Source: Argopecten irradians (lineage: Eukaryota > Mollusca > Bivalvia > Pectinida > Pectinidae). From it: 64,000 nucleotides of DNA. A program made the translations under genes and the position numbers. Each line of letters begins with the position of its first letter. The stretch's first letter is position 1. Shown one piece after another: positions 13,401 through 25,400 of this stretch. The notes below the pieces were generated by a model. That model was given only the letters and a program-made list of their open reading frames with translations. It made no database searches and had not been told where the DNA came from. The DNA lies in NCBI RefSeq assembly GCF_041381155.1, contig NC_091138.1:17485255-17549254 (forward strand), given 5' to 3'.

Positions 13401-16400
13401 AATGGTACAGTCACTGTACAACTAGAACCCCTGTCGTAAATCATAGCTAGGAATCACCCAGATCAATAACAAACACTAGGCAATCAGATTCTACAATGAT
13501 AACAGCGCCATATCACAGATCCGCATCATAAACAACACTGAAGGGGCATTATTTCTTCAGATGTTTCATGCAAAAATGATCATCCCCAATGTCCAAAAGT
13601 GATGTTTAACACTCCCTAACCAAACACACAGGCACAATTAACTCTGATGATAGCGACTGTTAGCCAGTTTTATATCCATTTGCTATGGTGCCACTGAAGG
13701 TTAGGGAAGACGTTTTGATACTGCAATAGAACAAAATCTTACATCAATATATTTGTATAATAGACTGAATATGAGATGAGTTTCAATAAATCACTATGAT
13801 TCATCTTTGGTGTTACGACAATATTGGTTAGGAGAATAAAATTTATGATTTATTAGATATTCAAATTATTTTCTTTGGGTTGCCAGTGACCAGAGGCATT
13901 TAGTTTTGAAGGTACTAAACTTTGTAGTTTCATCAGTTGTAAGTACTAGAATTGCCGTATGTACTAAAGTTTCAGTTAGTAATTGTAGATATCAAAGATT
14001 TTACATTTCGTGTGGATATTAGAAATTGAATGTATGTTATATAAGTACATGTTCATGAGTTTGTAGTACTAAAATTGCAGGCTCTTGGGTTTGTAGGTAC
14101 ATGAGCTTAATAGGCATTACGTAAAGTTTGTGTATGTAGTAGTGTTGTTTGTACTAGAATTGGTAGGTATGAGAATAGAATTTGGAAAGAAACTAAGTTG
14201 TGTATGTAATAGGTACAATAGTTTGATTGGGTGCTTTATGTGGTTGCTAGAGTTTGTGTGGGTACTTTTAGTGAGTACTAGAGTCTGTGTGGGTACTTTC
14301 TATGGATGCTAGAGTTTGAGAACTTTTTGTGGGAACTAGATTTTGTGTGTATACGTTTTGTGGGTAATAGAGTTTGTGTTACTACTTTTAGTGGGTACAA
14401 GGGTTTGTGCGAGTTGGTATTAGACTTTGTGTGGGTACTTTCTGTGGCTGCTAGAGTTTATGTGGGGACTCTGTCGATACTAGAGTTTGTGACGGTACTT
14501 TCTGTGGGTACTAGAGTTTGTGTGGGTACTTTCTGTGGATATAAGAGTTTGTGTGTGTACTTAATGTGGCTACTAGAGTATGTTTGGGTAACTTCTGTTG
14601 GACCAGGGTTTGTGTGGGTACTTTCTGTGGGTGCTAGTTTGCGTGGGTACTTTTGGTGGGTACTAGAGTTTTTTTGGATATTTTCTGTGGCTACTAGAGT
14701 TTGTATGGTACTATTTTTGGGTACTAGGGTATGTGTGGGTACTTTCTGTGAATGATAGAGTTTGTGTGGGTACATTCTGTGGCTGCTAGAGAATGTGTGA
14801 GTATTTTTAGTGGGTACAAGGATTTGTGTGGGTACTTCCTGTGGGTACTAGAGTTTGAGTGGGGACTCTGTCGATACTAGAGTATGTGTTGGTACTTTCT
14901 GTGAGTGCGAGAGTTTGTGTGGGAACTTCTGGTGGGTACTAAAGTTTGTGTGGGTACTTCTGGTGGGTACTAGAGTTTGTGTTGGTACTTTCTGTGGAAG
15001 CTATAGAATGTGTGAGTATTTTTAGTGGGTACAAGGGTTTGTGTGTGTACTTCCTGTGGATACTAGAGTTTGTTTGGGGACTCTGTCGATACTAGAGTAT
15101 GTGTAGGTATTTTCTGTGGGTACCAGAGTTTATGTGGTTTTTTTGTTGTTTTTTGTTTTTTTTTTTTTTGGGGGGGGGTACTAGAGTTTGTGTGCGTACT
15201 TTCTGTGAATGCTAAATTTTGAGTACTATATGTGGGAACAAAATTTTGTGTGTGTATTTTTTGTGGGTACTAGAGTTTGTGTGGGTGCTTTTGGTGGGTG
15301 CATGAGTTTGTGTGGGTATTTTCTGTGGGTGCTTAAGTTTGTGTGGGTACTATATGTGGATACTAAAGTATGTGTGGATACTTTCTGTGAGTGCTAGAAT
15401 TCGTGTGGATTCTTTTGGGGTACTAAAGTTTGTGTGGGTACTTTCTGTGGATGCTTGAGTTTGTGTACTTTTTGTGGGAACTAAATTTTGTGTGGGTACT
15501 CTCTGTGGGTGCTAGAGATTGTAAGGGTACTTTCTGTGGGTGCTAGAGTTTGTGTGGGTGCTATATGTGGATACTAGAGTATGTTTTGGTAACTTCTGTT
15601 GGACCAGGGTTTGTGTGGGTAATTTCTGTGGGTGCTAGAGTTTGTGTGGGTACTATATGTGGATACTAAAGTTTGTGTGTGTACTTTCATTAGGTACTAG
15701 AGTTTGAGTGGGTCCTTTTTGTGGGTACTAGATTTTGAGTACTTATTGTTGGTACTACATTTTGAGTGGGTCCTTTTTGTTGGTACTAGATTTTGAGTGG
15801 GTCCTTTTTGTGGGTACTAGAGTTTTAGTGTGTACTTTTAGTGGGTACTAAAATTTGTGTGTACAAGAATTTTGGTGGGTACTGTACTAAAGTTTGGGGA
15901 AGGTACTTGCATTGGATGTGTAGGTACTAGATTTATAGATTTTAAGAAGTTGGTAATTTCTAGGTACAATGGTTTGGTTAGATACAAGCATTTCAATTTT
16001 TTTATTTGTATTGGTACTTAGAGTTGTTGGTATACTATTATAGAGGTTACAAATTGTAGAGGTTTTCTATGTACTCGACATAGGTACCAAATATGTTAAA
16101 GATACTAGTGTTTGAAGGTACTAGGTGCTTGAGATTAAAGACATCGAGGATACAAATGTTTGTAAACACTAGAAAGTAGAGAACATGACTGGTATTGAAG
16201 TGTGAAGGAACAGAATCGAAGCGAAAGACAGTGACTGGATTTTTTGTTTTTTTATGATGAGTATTGTGACTTCAGATAATTTGAATATCAAATTTGACAA
16301 TTGTTTTATTAATAAGGGAAGGGACATGTGCCCTACTAGGACATATATTCAATTTGTATTCCACCTGTTTCTAGACAAATATGTAATCAAGTTATTACCC

Positions 16401-19400
16401 TTAATCCATTGGCTAACTCAGACCACAGGTAAACAAAATATATAAACTACTCAACCAGGTGGCAACCCATGGAATCCACTTGTAATGACAATATTTTTTC
16501 AGTAATCTGATTTAAAGATTTAAAAAATTCAGAAAACTTTGTAAATATTTCATCAAAAGTATCATTGGGCCACTATTACGTTATAAAGTTGAAGTTGGAA
16601 TTAAAAACAAGTTCATCAGAAATTATTGTGTTAGAGGAATTTGGGCCAGGCCTTTCCCTCTGGTGGTGTTGACAGCCCCACAGGTGTGGACTAGAGTTGG
16701 TAATACACTCCTTGTCATAGCGGACCATGCACGCTCATGACTGGCATTGGATTGGCAAGATCTCTGACTGTTAGAACTAAATACCAACACAAAACCAATT
16801 CAAGCGAGTTTCTTTACACAACCAATATTGCCTGACATAGATGTAACTAATTTGTGTGTCACTACATCTGGGCCCCAAAAGACATGAATACAGCCCGCAG
16901 AGTTTTCACAGGTGTGACCAAATCAGAAGTCAAATAATATTGATAAGTGAATCTGGTGCGAGTGTAACAAACATGCCAGGCCGTAAGTGAAACAACACCC
17001 CAGTATCCCCTATTGACAATGTCCTTACCCCAATGAGTGGGGCGAGAAGCCAGGTAAGTAGATTCATGAACAGGCTTAGGTATTGTAATTACTGGCCAGG
17101 TATAGGCTGGTCACACCTGCAGCATCTAAACCCAGGTAAATAGGAGCTCAGCTCACATACCTGTACGTACAGCATACAAACCTTATCCTATACCCAAATA
17201 AGTGAAATAACACAACATAAATAGTTCACTTTCATAAACATCTAAAAAGCATTAAAAAGTTTATAAAATTTTAAATTTCATAACACTAAAAAATTTTGTA
17301 GATTAATCAAAGAAAAAATTGAATTGAGGCCCTAAGTTGTCAAAAAATTCAGTTTTGTTGCCACATCCAAGAATTCATGAAAAATAATGTTCAATAGAAC
17401 TTTAAGCCTGAAAAGTAACAAATATTATATTTCAAGTGTAAAGCAGTCCACATCTTCTTAATGTGAAGTACTGTACCATATTATTTCAATCAAAGGATGT
17501 GTTTATCAGAAATATTTAATTCTATATGCGAGATAAAATCTTCAAAAGACAAACATTTTGCAGACCAAGCAAGTTTTACAATCAATGCATTTAAATTAAT
17601 ATGACTTTTCATTGTAGTTTAACTTGATTATGAATTTCCTATGAAGTAATAGCTGTGTGAGATGGCAGAAAAGGCCTGCAGCTATGTTATGTTATAAAAA
17701 TAATATAAATTCAGACAAATAAAACTGAAGTGATAGCTATATACCGGTGGTTGTCTTTACCAATTATGACACATGACAGTCATGTTTTCCCTATTTCTAA
17801 ACTTAAAAAAGAGTATCAATGATTTATTACTTCCTTTTCAGAGACAATGCAATTTGAAACAAAGAATCAAGATTAATTGGATGTTTCCCAAAAAGTGACA
17901 CAGAAGAAAATATGTTTATCATAAAATCAATACCATATGTCAAAACTCCAATTTATGACTGTTTCCATATGTTTGCTGTGACTCGGCTATAAATAATGAT
18001 AGGATGAGTTTTGAATTGTCCATTTTATTGAGCTGGCTGCTGTTGTACTTGTTCTAAGGTGCACCCTCTTCATGTATACCAACAAGTTTTGGTTCTGTTC
18101 TTCAACAGAGGTTGTGGTAACAGAGTGGCTAAGATGTCCCAACATATAATTACCACAAGCTCTCCACCTCTGGGTCACAAGTTTGAATCCTATGTGGGGC
18201 AACACTGACGATTTGAGGCTTCCTGAGGCAGTGGTGTAATCCAAAACAGTTGGATGCTTTGTTTCTTAAAACAGTCATATTCATAAGATATCGAACATGA
18301 AGTTGGCCGTGTTATAAATTTTGAGTTCTTATTGTCCCATGTAAAAAGGACAGGTTTTAAGTCCATAGTAGTCCTTTTCTTTCAACAGAATCTGTCAGGC
18401 TTCAACACATTTTTTTTAACCTCAGCAATGTTATCTGTGACAGAACCTCAGCAATATTAATGCTTACTTTTTTGTTATTACTGTGATAGAAAAATTGCCA
18501 AGACCCCCTCAGCAATCAGTTGCAGTAATGCTAAAGAATCAACCCTGTATCTACATTGTAATTTTTAACCTTAGAAAAAAATTTTCTACATAAATATGTA
18601 ATACAGTTCAATTAGACTATTATTATTGGGAAAAAAGGACAAATCAGAAAATTACATTCCTTTCCTTCACTCTCAAAAGACAAACATTAAAGAACTGTAA
18701 TATTGTTCATTGCAAAAAAAAACCCACCTTAATTTCAACATGAATATACATCACATCCCTCTCCACTTTACGATCTGAGCAGAAACAAGTTACCTCTCTG
18801 TCTATAAAAACTAAAGTGCCTGGTTATCTTTACAATCAATCTCAACTGGCATTAATACAAGAGGGCAGGATCATCCACATGACCTAAGTATACAGTACAA
18901 AATTCTTTGATATACATTTCGCATATACTTTTAGGTTTTATACAACGATGACATAAAGTGATACAGAGATGTTTTATTAGGACGAAACTGTAGAAATCAG
19001 ATGAACTTAATAGACTTGACAGACATATGAATTTATTTATTTTATAATCAGTTATAAATCTACCGTAACAATCATGTGAAGGTAATGATCAAGTCCTGCT
19101 TACAAAAAATATGTTAAAAACTGTTAAAATTCGTAGAGCAAATTTCTAGAACCAATGATTCTATGAAATATTGAATACTGTATATCTAAGAGATCTAACC
19201 ATATTGTTTTTGTGCTGAGTTACAACTCTGTATGAAGGACCAACATGCATAACCCAGCTGTTAATCATAACCTATTACAGATCTATATCTTGTTCTACAG
19301 ACCAGAAATCTCTATGAGACATGGATATCCCGCTTCCATATAAAATGAGACATGATGTCTGTGTACAACAAGACAGGACAGCATGACGACCATGGGTAAT

Positions 19401-22400
19401 ACTATAGTATGTGACCACCCCAACTCCCTTTTCCCATTGCCCATTGAATTGGCAATCAAAAGATTCAACATCCAAACAATGCCATTCTTTATCATTTTTT
19501 ATATAAACTCATGTTTACTACTGTCTATGATAGTCATTTAGAAATTAGCTTTGTTAGTTATAGACTAGGATGTATACCGAGCGGGTAGACTCAACGTCTA
19601 AAGGGAGATAACCAGTATAAATGGTAGTGACTGATCATGGTTCCTTTAATTTGTTCTGTTTGTGCAGTTTTAAAAGCACTTTCAAGAGATACAAAATACA
19701 GGATCTTTCAATTACTGATTATATAAAATAAAGGACTGAAATTGAATATTTTTGAAATACAAAACCTTTCCACCATAATATGTAATTGGTAACATTTCAT
19801 ATACATGTACACCATTAATGGAATCCTCCAGTTCACAGATAAAATGGGGTTCCCTAATGTAATGTGATTGGAATGGAGTTTCAGAAAAAAGTGGGGTCCT
19901 TTTGATTGTCTATGTTTATAAGGCATAAATACAAACCCTGTTAATTTATTTACCAAGGCAATGGTACCACTTATCATCACATGTCATAGCTGGGGTTTTT
20001 TATCAATCAGTGTAATGATTTTTGTTCACCACAATTATAGTCAATATCCTTTTTGCAAGGTAAGGATTATTGCATGGCTTTCGAGTAATAAGGGATTTAT
20101 TACTCCCGAACGAAGCGAGACACCGGGGGTAAGAAGTCCAGAGATACAAGAAATCATGCAAAAACTGACTTACTGCGTGTTTCTTACCTTGAACAAAAAG
20201 ACAGGTTGATTGAAAAAACACACCTTTCCATCTCTATACAGTACCCATTCTCCCATTGTTCTCTGTTTGTATTGCGTGATGGTAATTGTATGATACCAAG
20301 ACACCAAATGATTTGAGTACCAATCACAAGATGTCGAGGTGTCATACAGTGACCAGCTTAGTACATACTTCACCTCTCACAAAATAGGAAACAAAAGTTC
20401 AACAGATAAAGTGAAAAATACTCACAAGTTTATCCCATTTGTTCTTTTTGATCTAACTGCACCTTTTAATCTAGTAGGTATTTCCCCGTATAAGAGGACT
20501 TGGCTAATATGCGAATCCATCATACTGTAGATACCCACTGCAGTGAACAGGTTTTTTTTTTTCCCTTGGGTTTTATTAGTTTCACGTCCTATTAACAGCC
20601 AGGGTGATGTAAGGACTTGCTAGGTTTGTTCATGGAGGAAAGCCGGAGTACCCGGGAAAAAACCACTGACCTGTACCTGGCAACTACCCCACATGGGATT
20701 CGAACTCGCGACCCAGAGGTGGAGGGCTTGTGGTAATATGTCGAGACATCTAAACCACTCGACCACCGTGGCCCCCAAGTTTTTTTTATATAAAAGAGCT
20801 GATAATACTGGCTACTGGAACTATGAAACAGTTGGATTATCACACTATCAGGTTAAAACATTTGAAATTGTACCATATAATTTTTGGATAAAAGAAGTAC
20901 TTAAATCATAAAATGTAAACAATATTTACTAAACAATGAAAAATCAGGGAAATTTATTTTTGCTTTTTGTTTCCAAAAGGATTTTTCGTCAATGTAATGA
21001 TAATCTATTACTAAGGTATCATGAAACTTCTGAATAATGCTTATTTTATCAAAATGACTTCATTATAATGTAATTGTACTGGCTTTAATTTATCATGATA
21101 AATAGATCTTTATGTTGACACTTTTTTTCATCTGAATATTTACTATCATGACCAGATAATTGAATGATAATTTCCCCTTTCTTACAACATACATGCCCAG
21201 CCCTTTTCATAGCTATATACGGTAATCCTGATTGGCTAAGAAAGGGGATTTGTGTGCAGTGGCCTACGGTCAATATGTAAAGGTTATTGCATGGCTTTCG
21301 TGTAATAAGGGATTTACATGTATAAGCAAAAGGATTTTCGATGTGTAAAGATAAAACTTGGACTATGGGAAATGCTGCATCAAAATATTAATTTTAAAGA
21401 ATCCAGATATTTATTGAATTATTGTCTCTGTTCAACTATTGGAAGAAAATTAAGTAAATGAAAAAAGTATTGTCGGAAACTTTACATGTAAATAAATTGT
21501 ATTTATTAAATCAATTTCATCTGTTCAGTTGATGTAATGCATATAATTTCAAAGCATCATTTGTTGATAAAAAGGTTCCAGAAGTATTAAAACTTTTCTT
21601 AACAATACTTTACGAAAGCCATGCAATAACCTTTACTTGTATGTATTATGCTTTCAAGTAATTTTTGGTACTAGGGGTTCTTGATTCAATCTTATACATC
21701 AGTTTGTCATTATCCATCGTAAGGTACACATGGATTTTTGCCATATGTAGAGATAAAACCTTTGCTTATGCAAAATGTTGCACTAAAATCTTTTTAGGGG
21801 ATATGTACAGTATGAAGTAATTGGATTATTATCAAGCTCTATTCAAAGACTGGAAGAAAGAGAAGTATTAAATGAAAAAAAAAATTGTCAGAAACTTTAA
21901 ATGTTAGTAAATTGTAATTAAAATTGATTCCATCTGAATGATTCCAAAGTGTAAAGGTTCCTGCATGACGAGCTCAAACTTTTCCTTGCAATACTTTGAA
22001 GTTGCTATTCAGCTGTCATATGATAATTATTAATAAACTAATTGAAACATTAACTAATTGAAGTTTTTTGACGTTTAAATTAAATAAATGTGATTTCGTT
22101 ATTGCATTTTCTTTTGAAAAATCTTGTAAGTTTTGGTTAATTGGTCTATTGATTAATCATCAGAACAAGGTGAGTAATGATTATCTCCCCTCTCTTACAG
22201 CATTGGTTACCATGGTTGACTGCACACATGTCCAGCCCCTTTCATGGTCATGTAATCCTGATTGGCCATGAAGGGGATTATGTGTCAGGGCTCAAAGTGG
22301 CACCTATTTTGGTGGCCATGGCGCCTTAAATTCATCATTGGCGACCACACATTGGCCTATAAGGCACCTCATTGGCGACTAGGAAATTTAAGAAATAAGA

Positions 22401-25400
22401 TCTAGCTTTCATTTAAACTTATTGCAACAGTGCTTTACAAAATGACTGAAGTACACATGTGTAAATTTCTTTTAAAGACAGTGTACAATGTACCTCTCAA
22501 TGCTCAAAAGATTCACAATAATATAAATATTGCATACAGATGGCTATACTGTTCTAAAACATTAAAAGAAAATGTTTTGAAACCTTTTAAGAACTGGGCT
22601 GGCAACCAGCTTTTCCAGTTGGCGCCTAAATATTTTGGCCCAGCAGCCCAACTGGCCACCTGATAAAAACATACACTTTTAGCCCTGTGTGTGGACTCAA
22701 CTGTAGTGTAGTATTGTGGTGAATATGCTCAATGTGCATATAGTGCTGATATGGTCAGTCATAGTCTACGGTCACACGCAAGTACAGGTTCGAATGATAC
22801 GTCCGAATATTAGCATGACCAGGTGTAAACTACGCGGATAATGGTCACGGACTTCAGCACATCACCTTTGGGCGAGTTGACTCGGGAGAGGTGAAACCCA
22901 ACTCCTTGGAACCCCAACTCGCCAAGTGTCCTCACAACAGAAGCAAGATATTTATTGTCCACAATTTTCCTTAGTGAGAGGTTGGAAGTATTGGCCACAC
23001 TTTTCCTTAGTGAGAGGTTGGAAGTATTGGCCACACTTTTCCTTAGTGAAAGGTTGGAAGTATTGGCCACACTTTTCCTTAGTGAGAGGTTGGAAGTATT
23101 GGCCACACTTTTCCTTAGTGAGAGGCTGGAAGTATTGGCCACACTTTTCCTTAGTGAGAGGCTGGAAGTATTGGTGTGATAACTCTGTCCCCCTCCCCTA
23201 GGGAGTGATAACTCTGTCCCCTTCCCCTAGGGTGTGATAACTCTGCCCCCCCCCCTCCCCTAGGGAATGATAACTCTGTCCCCCTGCCTTTGGGTGTGAT
23301 AACTCTGTCCCCTTCCCCTAGGGTGTGATAACTCTGTCCCCCTCCCCTAGGGAGTGATAACTCTGTCCCCTTCCCCTAGGGTGTGATAACTCTGCCACCC
23401 TCCCCTAGGGAATGATAACTCTGTCCCCCTCCTTTTGGTTGTGATAACTCTGTCCCCCTCCCCTAGGGAGTGATAACTCTGACCCCTTCCCCTAGGGAGT
23501 GATAACTCTGTCCCCCTCCCCTAGGGAATGATAACTCTGTCCCCTTCCCCTAGGGTGTGATAACTGTCCCCCTCCCCTAGGGAGTTATAACTCTGTCCCC
23601 TTCCCCTAGGGAGTGATAACTCTGTCCACCTCCTTTTGAGTGTGATAACTCAGCCCCCCTCCCCTAGAGAGTGATAACTCTGTCCCCCTCTCTTTGGGAG
23701 TGATAACTCTGTCCCCCTCCCTTTGGGAGTGATAACTCTATCCCCCTCACTTTGGGAGTGATAACTTTGACCCCTTCCCTTAGGGAGTGATAACTCTGTC
23801 CCCTTCCCCAAGAGATCGATAATTCTGTCCCCCTCCCCTAAGGAGTGATAACTCTGTCCCCCTCCCTTTGCCAGTGATAACTCTGTCCCCTTCCCCTAGG
23901 GAATGATAACTCTGTCCCCCTCCCTTTGGATGTGATAGCTCTGTCCCCTTCCCCTAGGGTGTGATAACTCTGTCCCCCTCCCCTATGGAGTGATAACTCT
24001 GTCCCCTTCCCCGAGGGTGTGATAACTGTGCCCCTCTCCCCTAGGGAATGATAACTCTGTCCCCCTCCTTTTGGTTGTGATAACTCTGTCCCCCTCCCCT
24101 AGGGAGTGATAACTCTGACCCCTTCCCCTAGGGAGTGATAACTCTGTCCCCCTCCCCAAGGGAGTGATAACTCTGTCCCCTTCCCCTAGGGTGTGATAAC
24201 TGTCCCCCTCCCCTAGGGAGTGATAACTCTGTCCCCCTCCCCTAGGAAGTGATAACTCTGTCCCCTTCCCCTAGAAAGTGATAACTCTGTCCACCTCCTT
24301 TTGAGTGTGATAACTCTGCCCCCCTCCCCTAGAGAGTGATAACTCTGTCCCCCTCTCTTTGGGAGTGATAACTCTGTCCCCCTCCCCTAATAAGTGATAA
24401 CTCTGTAACTTCCCCTAGGGAGTGATAACTCTGTCCCTCTCCCCTTGGGAGTGATAACTCTGTCCCCTCCCCTAGGGAGTGATTACTCTTTCCCCCTCCC
24501 TTTGGGAGTGATAACTCTGTCCCCCTCCCTTTTGGAGGGATAACTCTGTCCCCTTCCCCTAGGGAGTGATAACTCTGTCCCCTTCCCCTAGGGAGTGATA
24601 ACTCTGTCCCCTTCCCCTAGGGAGGGATAACTCTGTCCCCTTCCCCTAGGGAGTGATAACTCTGTCCCCTTCCCCTAGGGAGTGATAACTCTGTCCCCTT
24701 CCCCTAGGAAGCGATAACTCTGCCCCCTCCCCTTTTTATTTTTGAAGTTATTTATTCTGTAATGTGATGATAGGCTTACTTACGAGACAGGCTTATTTTT
24801 CAAATTATTTAAAACATTCAAATTAAAACAAAAGAAAAAAATACATTAGGTACATGAACAAATTTGGCAATTAATACAAATATGCATTTATTTATATGCA
24901 CATATTTATGTATATAATAGAATAACAACACCACCACAGAATATTCTGAGAACTTCATGTGACCACCAACAAAAAAAGTTTTTTTCAGATAATTTCCTTG
25001 GAAGGAAATCAAGGCTAACTTTTCAGTGCGGCCTATATTCAAAACCGGCATATTTCTAAGATACATTTGACTTTAAGAAATTTAAAGCTTACTACTTCTA
25101 CTTTCAAGAACATCCTATTTTCGATTCAGACTTATTATCGAGATTTTAGGGTATGTATACTAGGTAAACAACGTATGTAGCTAAAACATCTTTTCATAAT
25201 GGGCATGTAACAACTATGCTTGATTCAAAGTGTGCTCCATTCCATTTGTCTTACCTTATTGTAAATTATGTTTATCTTTTATAAGGAGAAATATTTGGTC
25301 ATTTTTTTAAAACCCAATCTACCATCCAAAAATTGATTTAGACTTGGTTATAGGGAAGGGAAAACAAACATTTGTTTACTAGAGTGGCCCAATCTGTAAC

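Noticed and set aside
13136-13401. Overlapping frames of about 70-80 codons on both strands
   Set aside because: No family motif, no splice signals in phase, and both strands open together, as expected by chance.
14130-15397. Hydrophobic frames rich in Val, Phe and Cys
   Set aside because: They are read from the degenerate 31-bp GT-rich minisatellite.
20690-20776. tRNA gene on the minus strand
   Set aside because: Box A and box B are present, but the sequence does not fold as a full cloverleaf with an acceptor end and continues into a SINE body.
22810-23201. Repeat proteins on both strands (FSLVRGWKYWPH and SLRKSVANTSN)
   Set aside because: Both come from the six-copy 36-bp tandem array.
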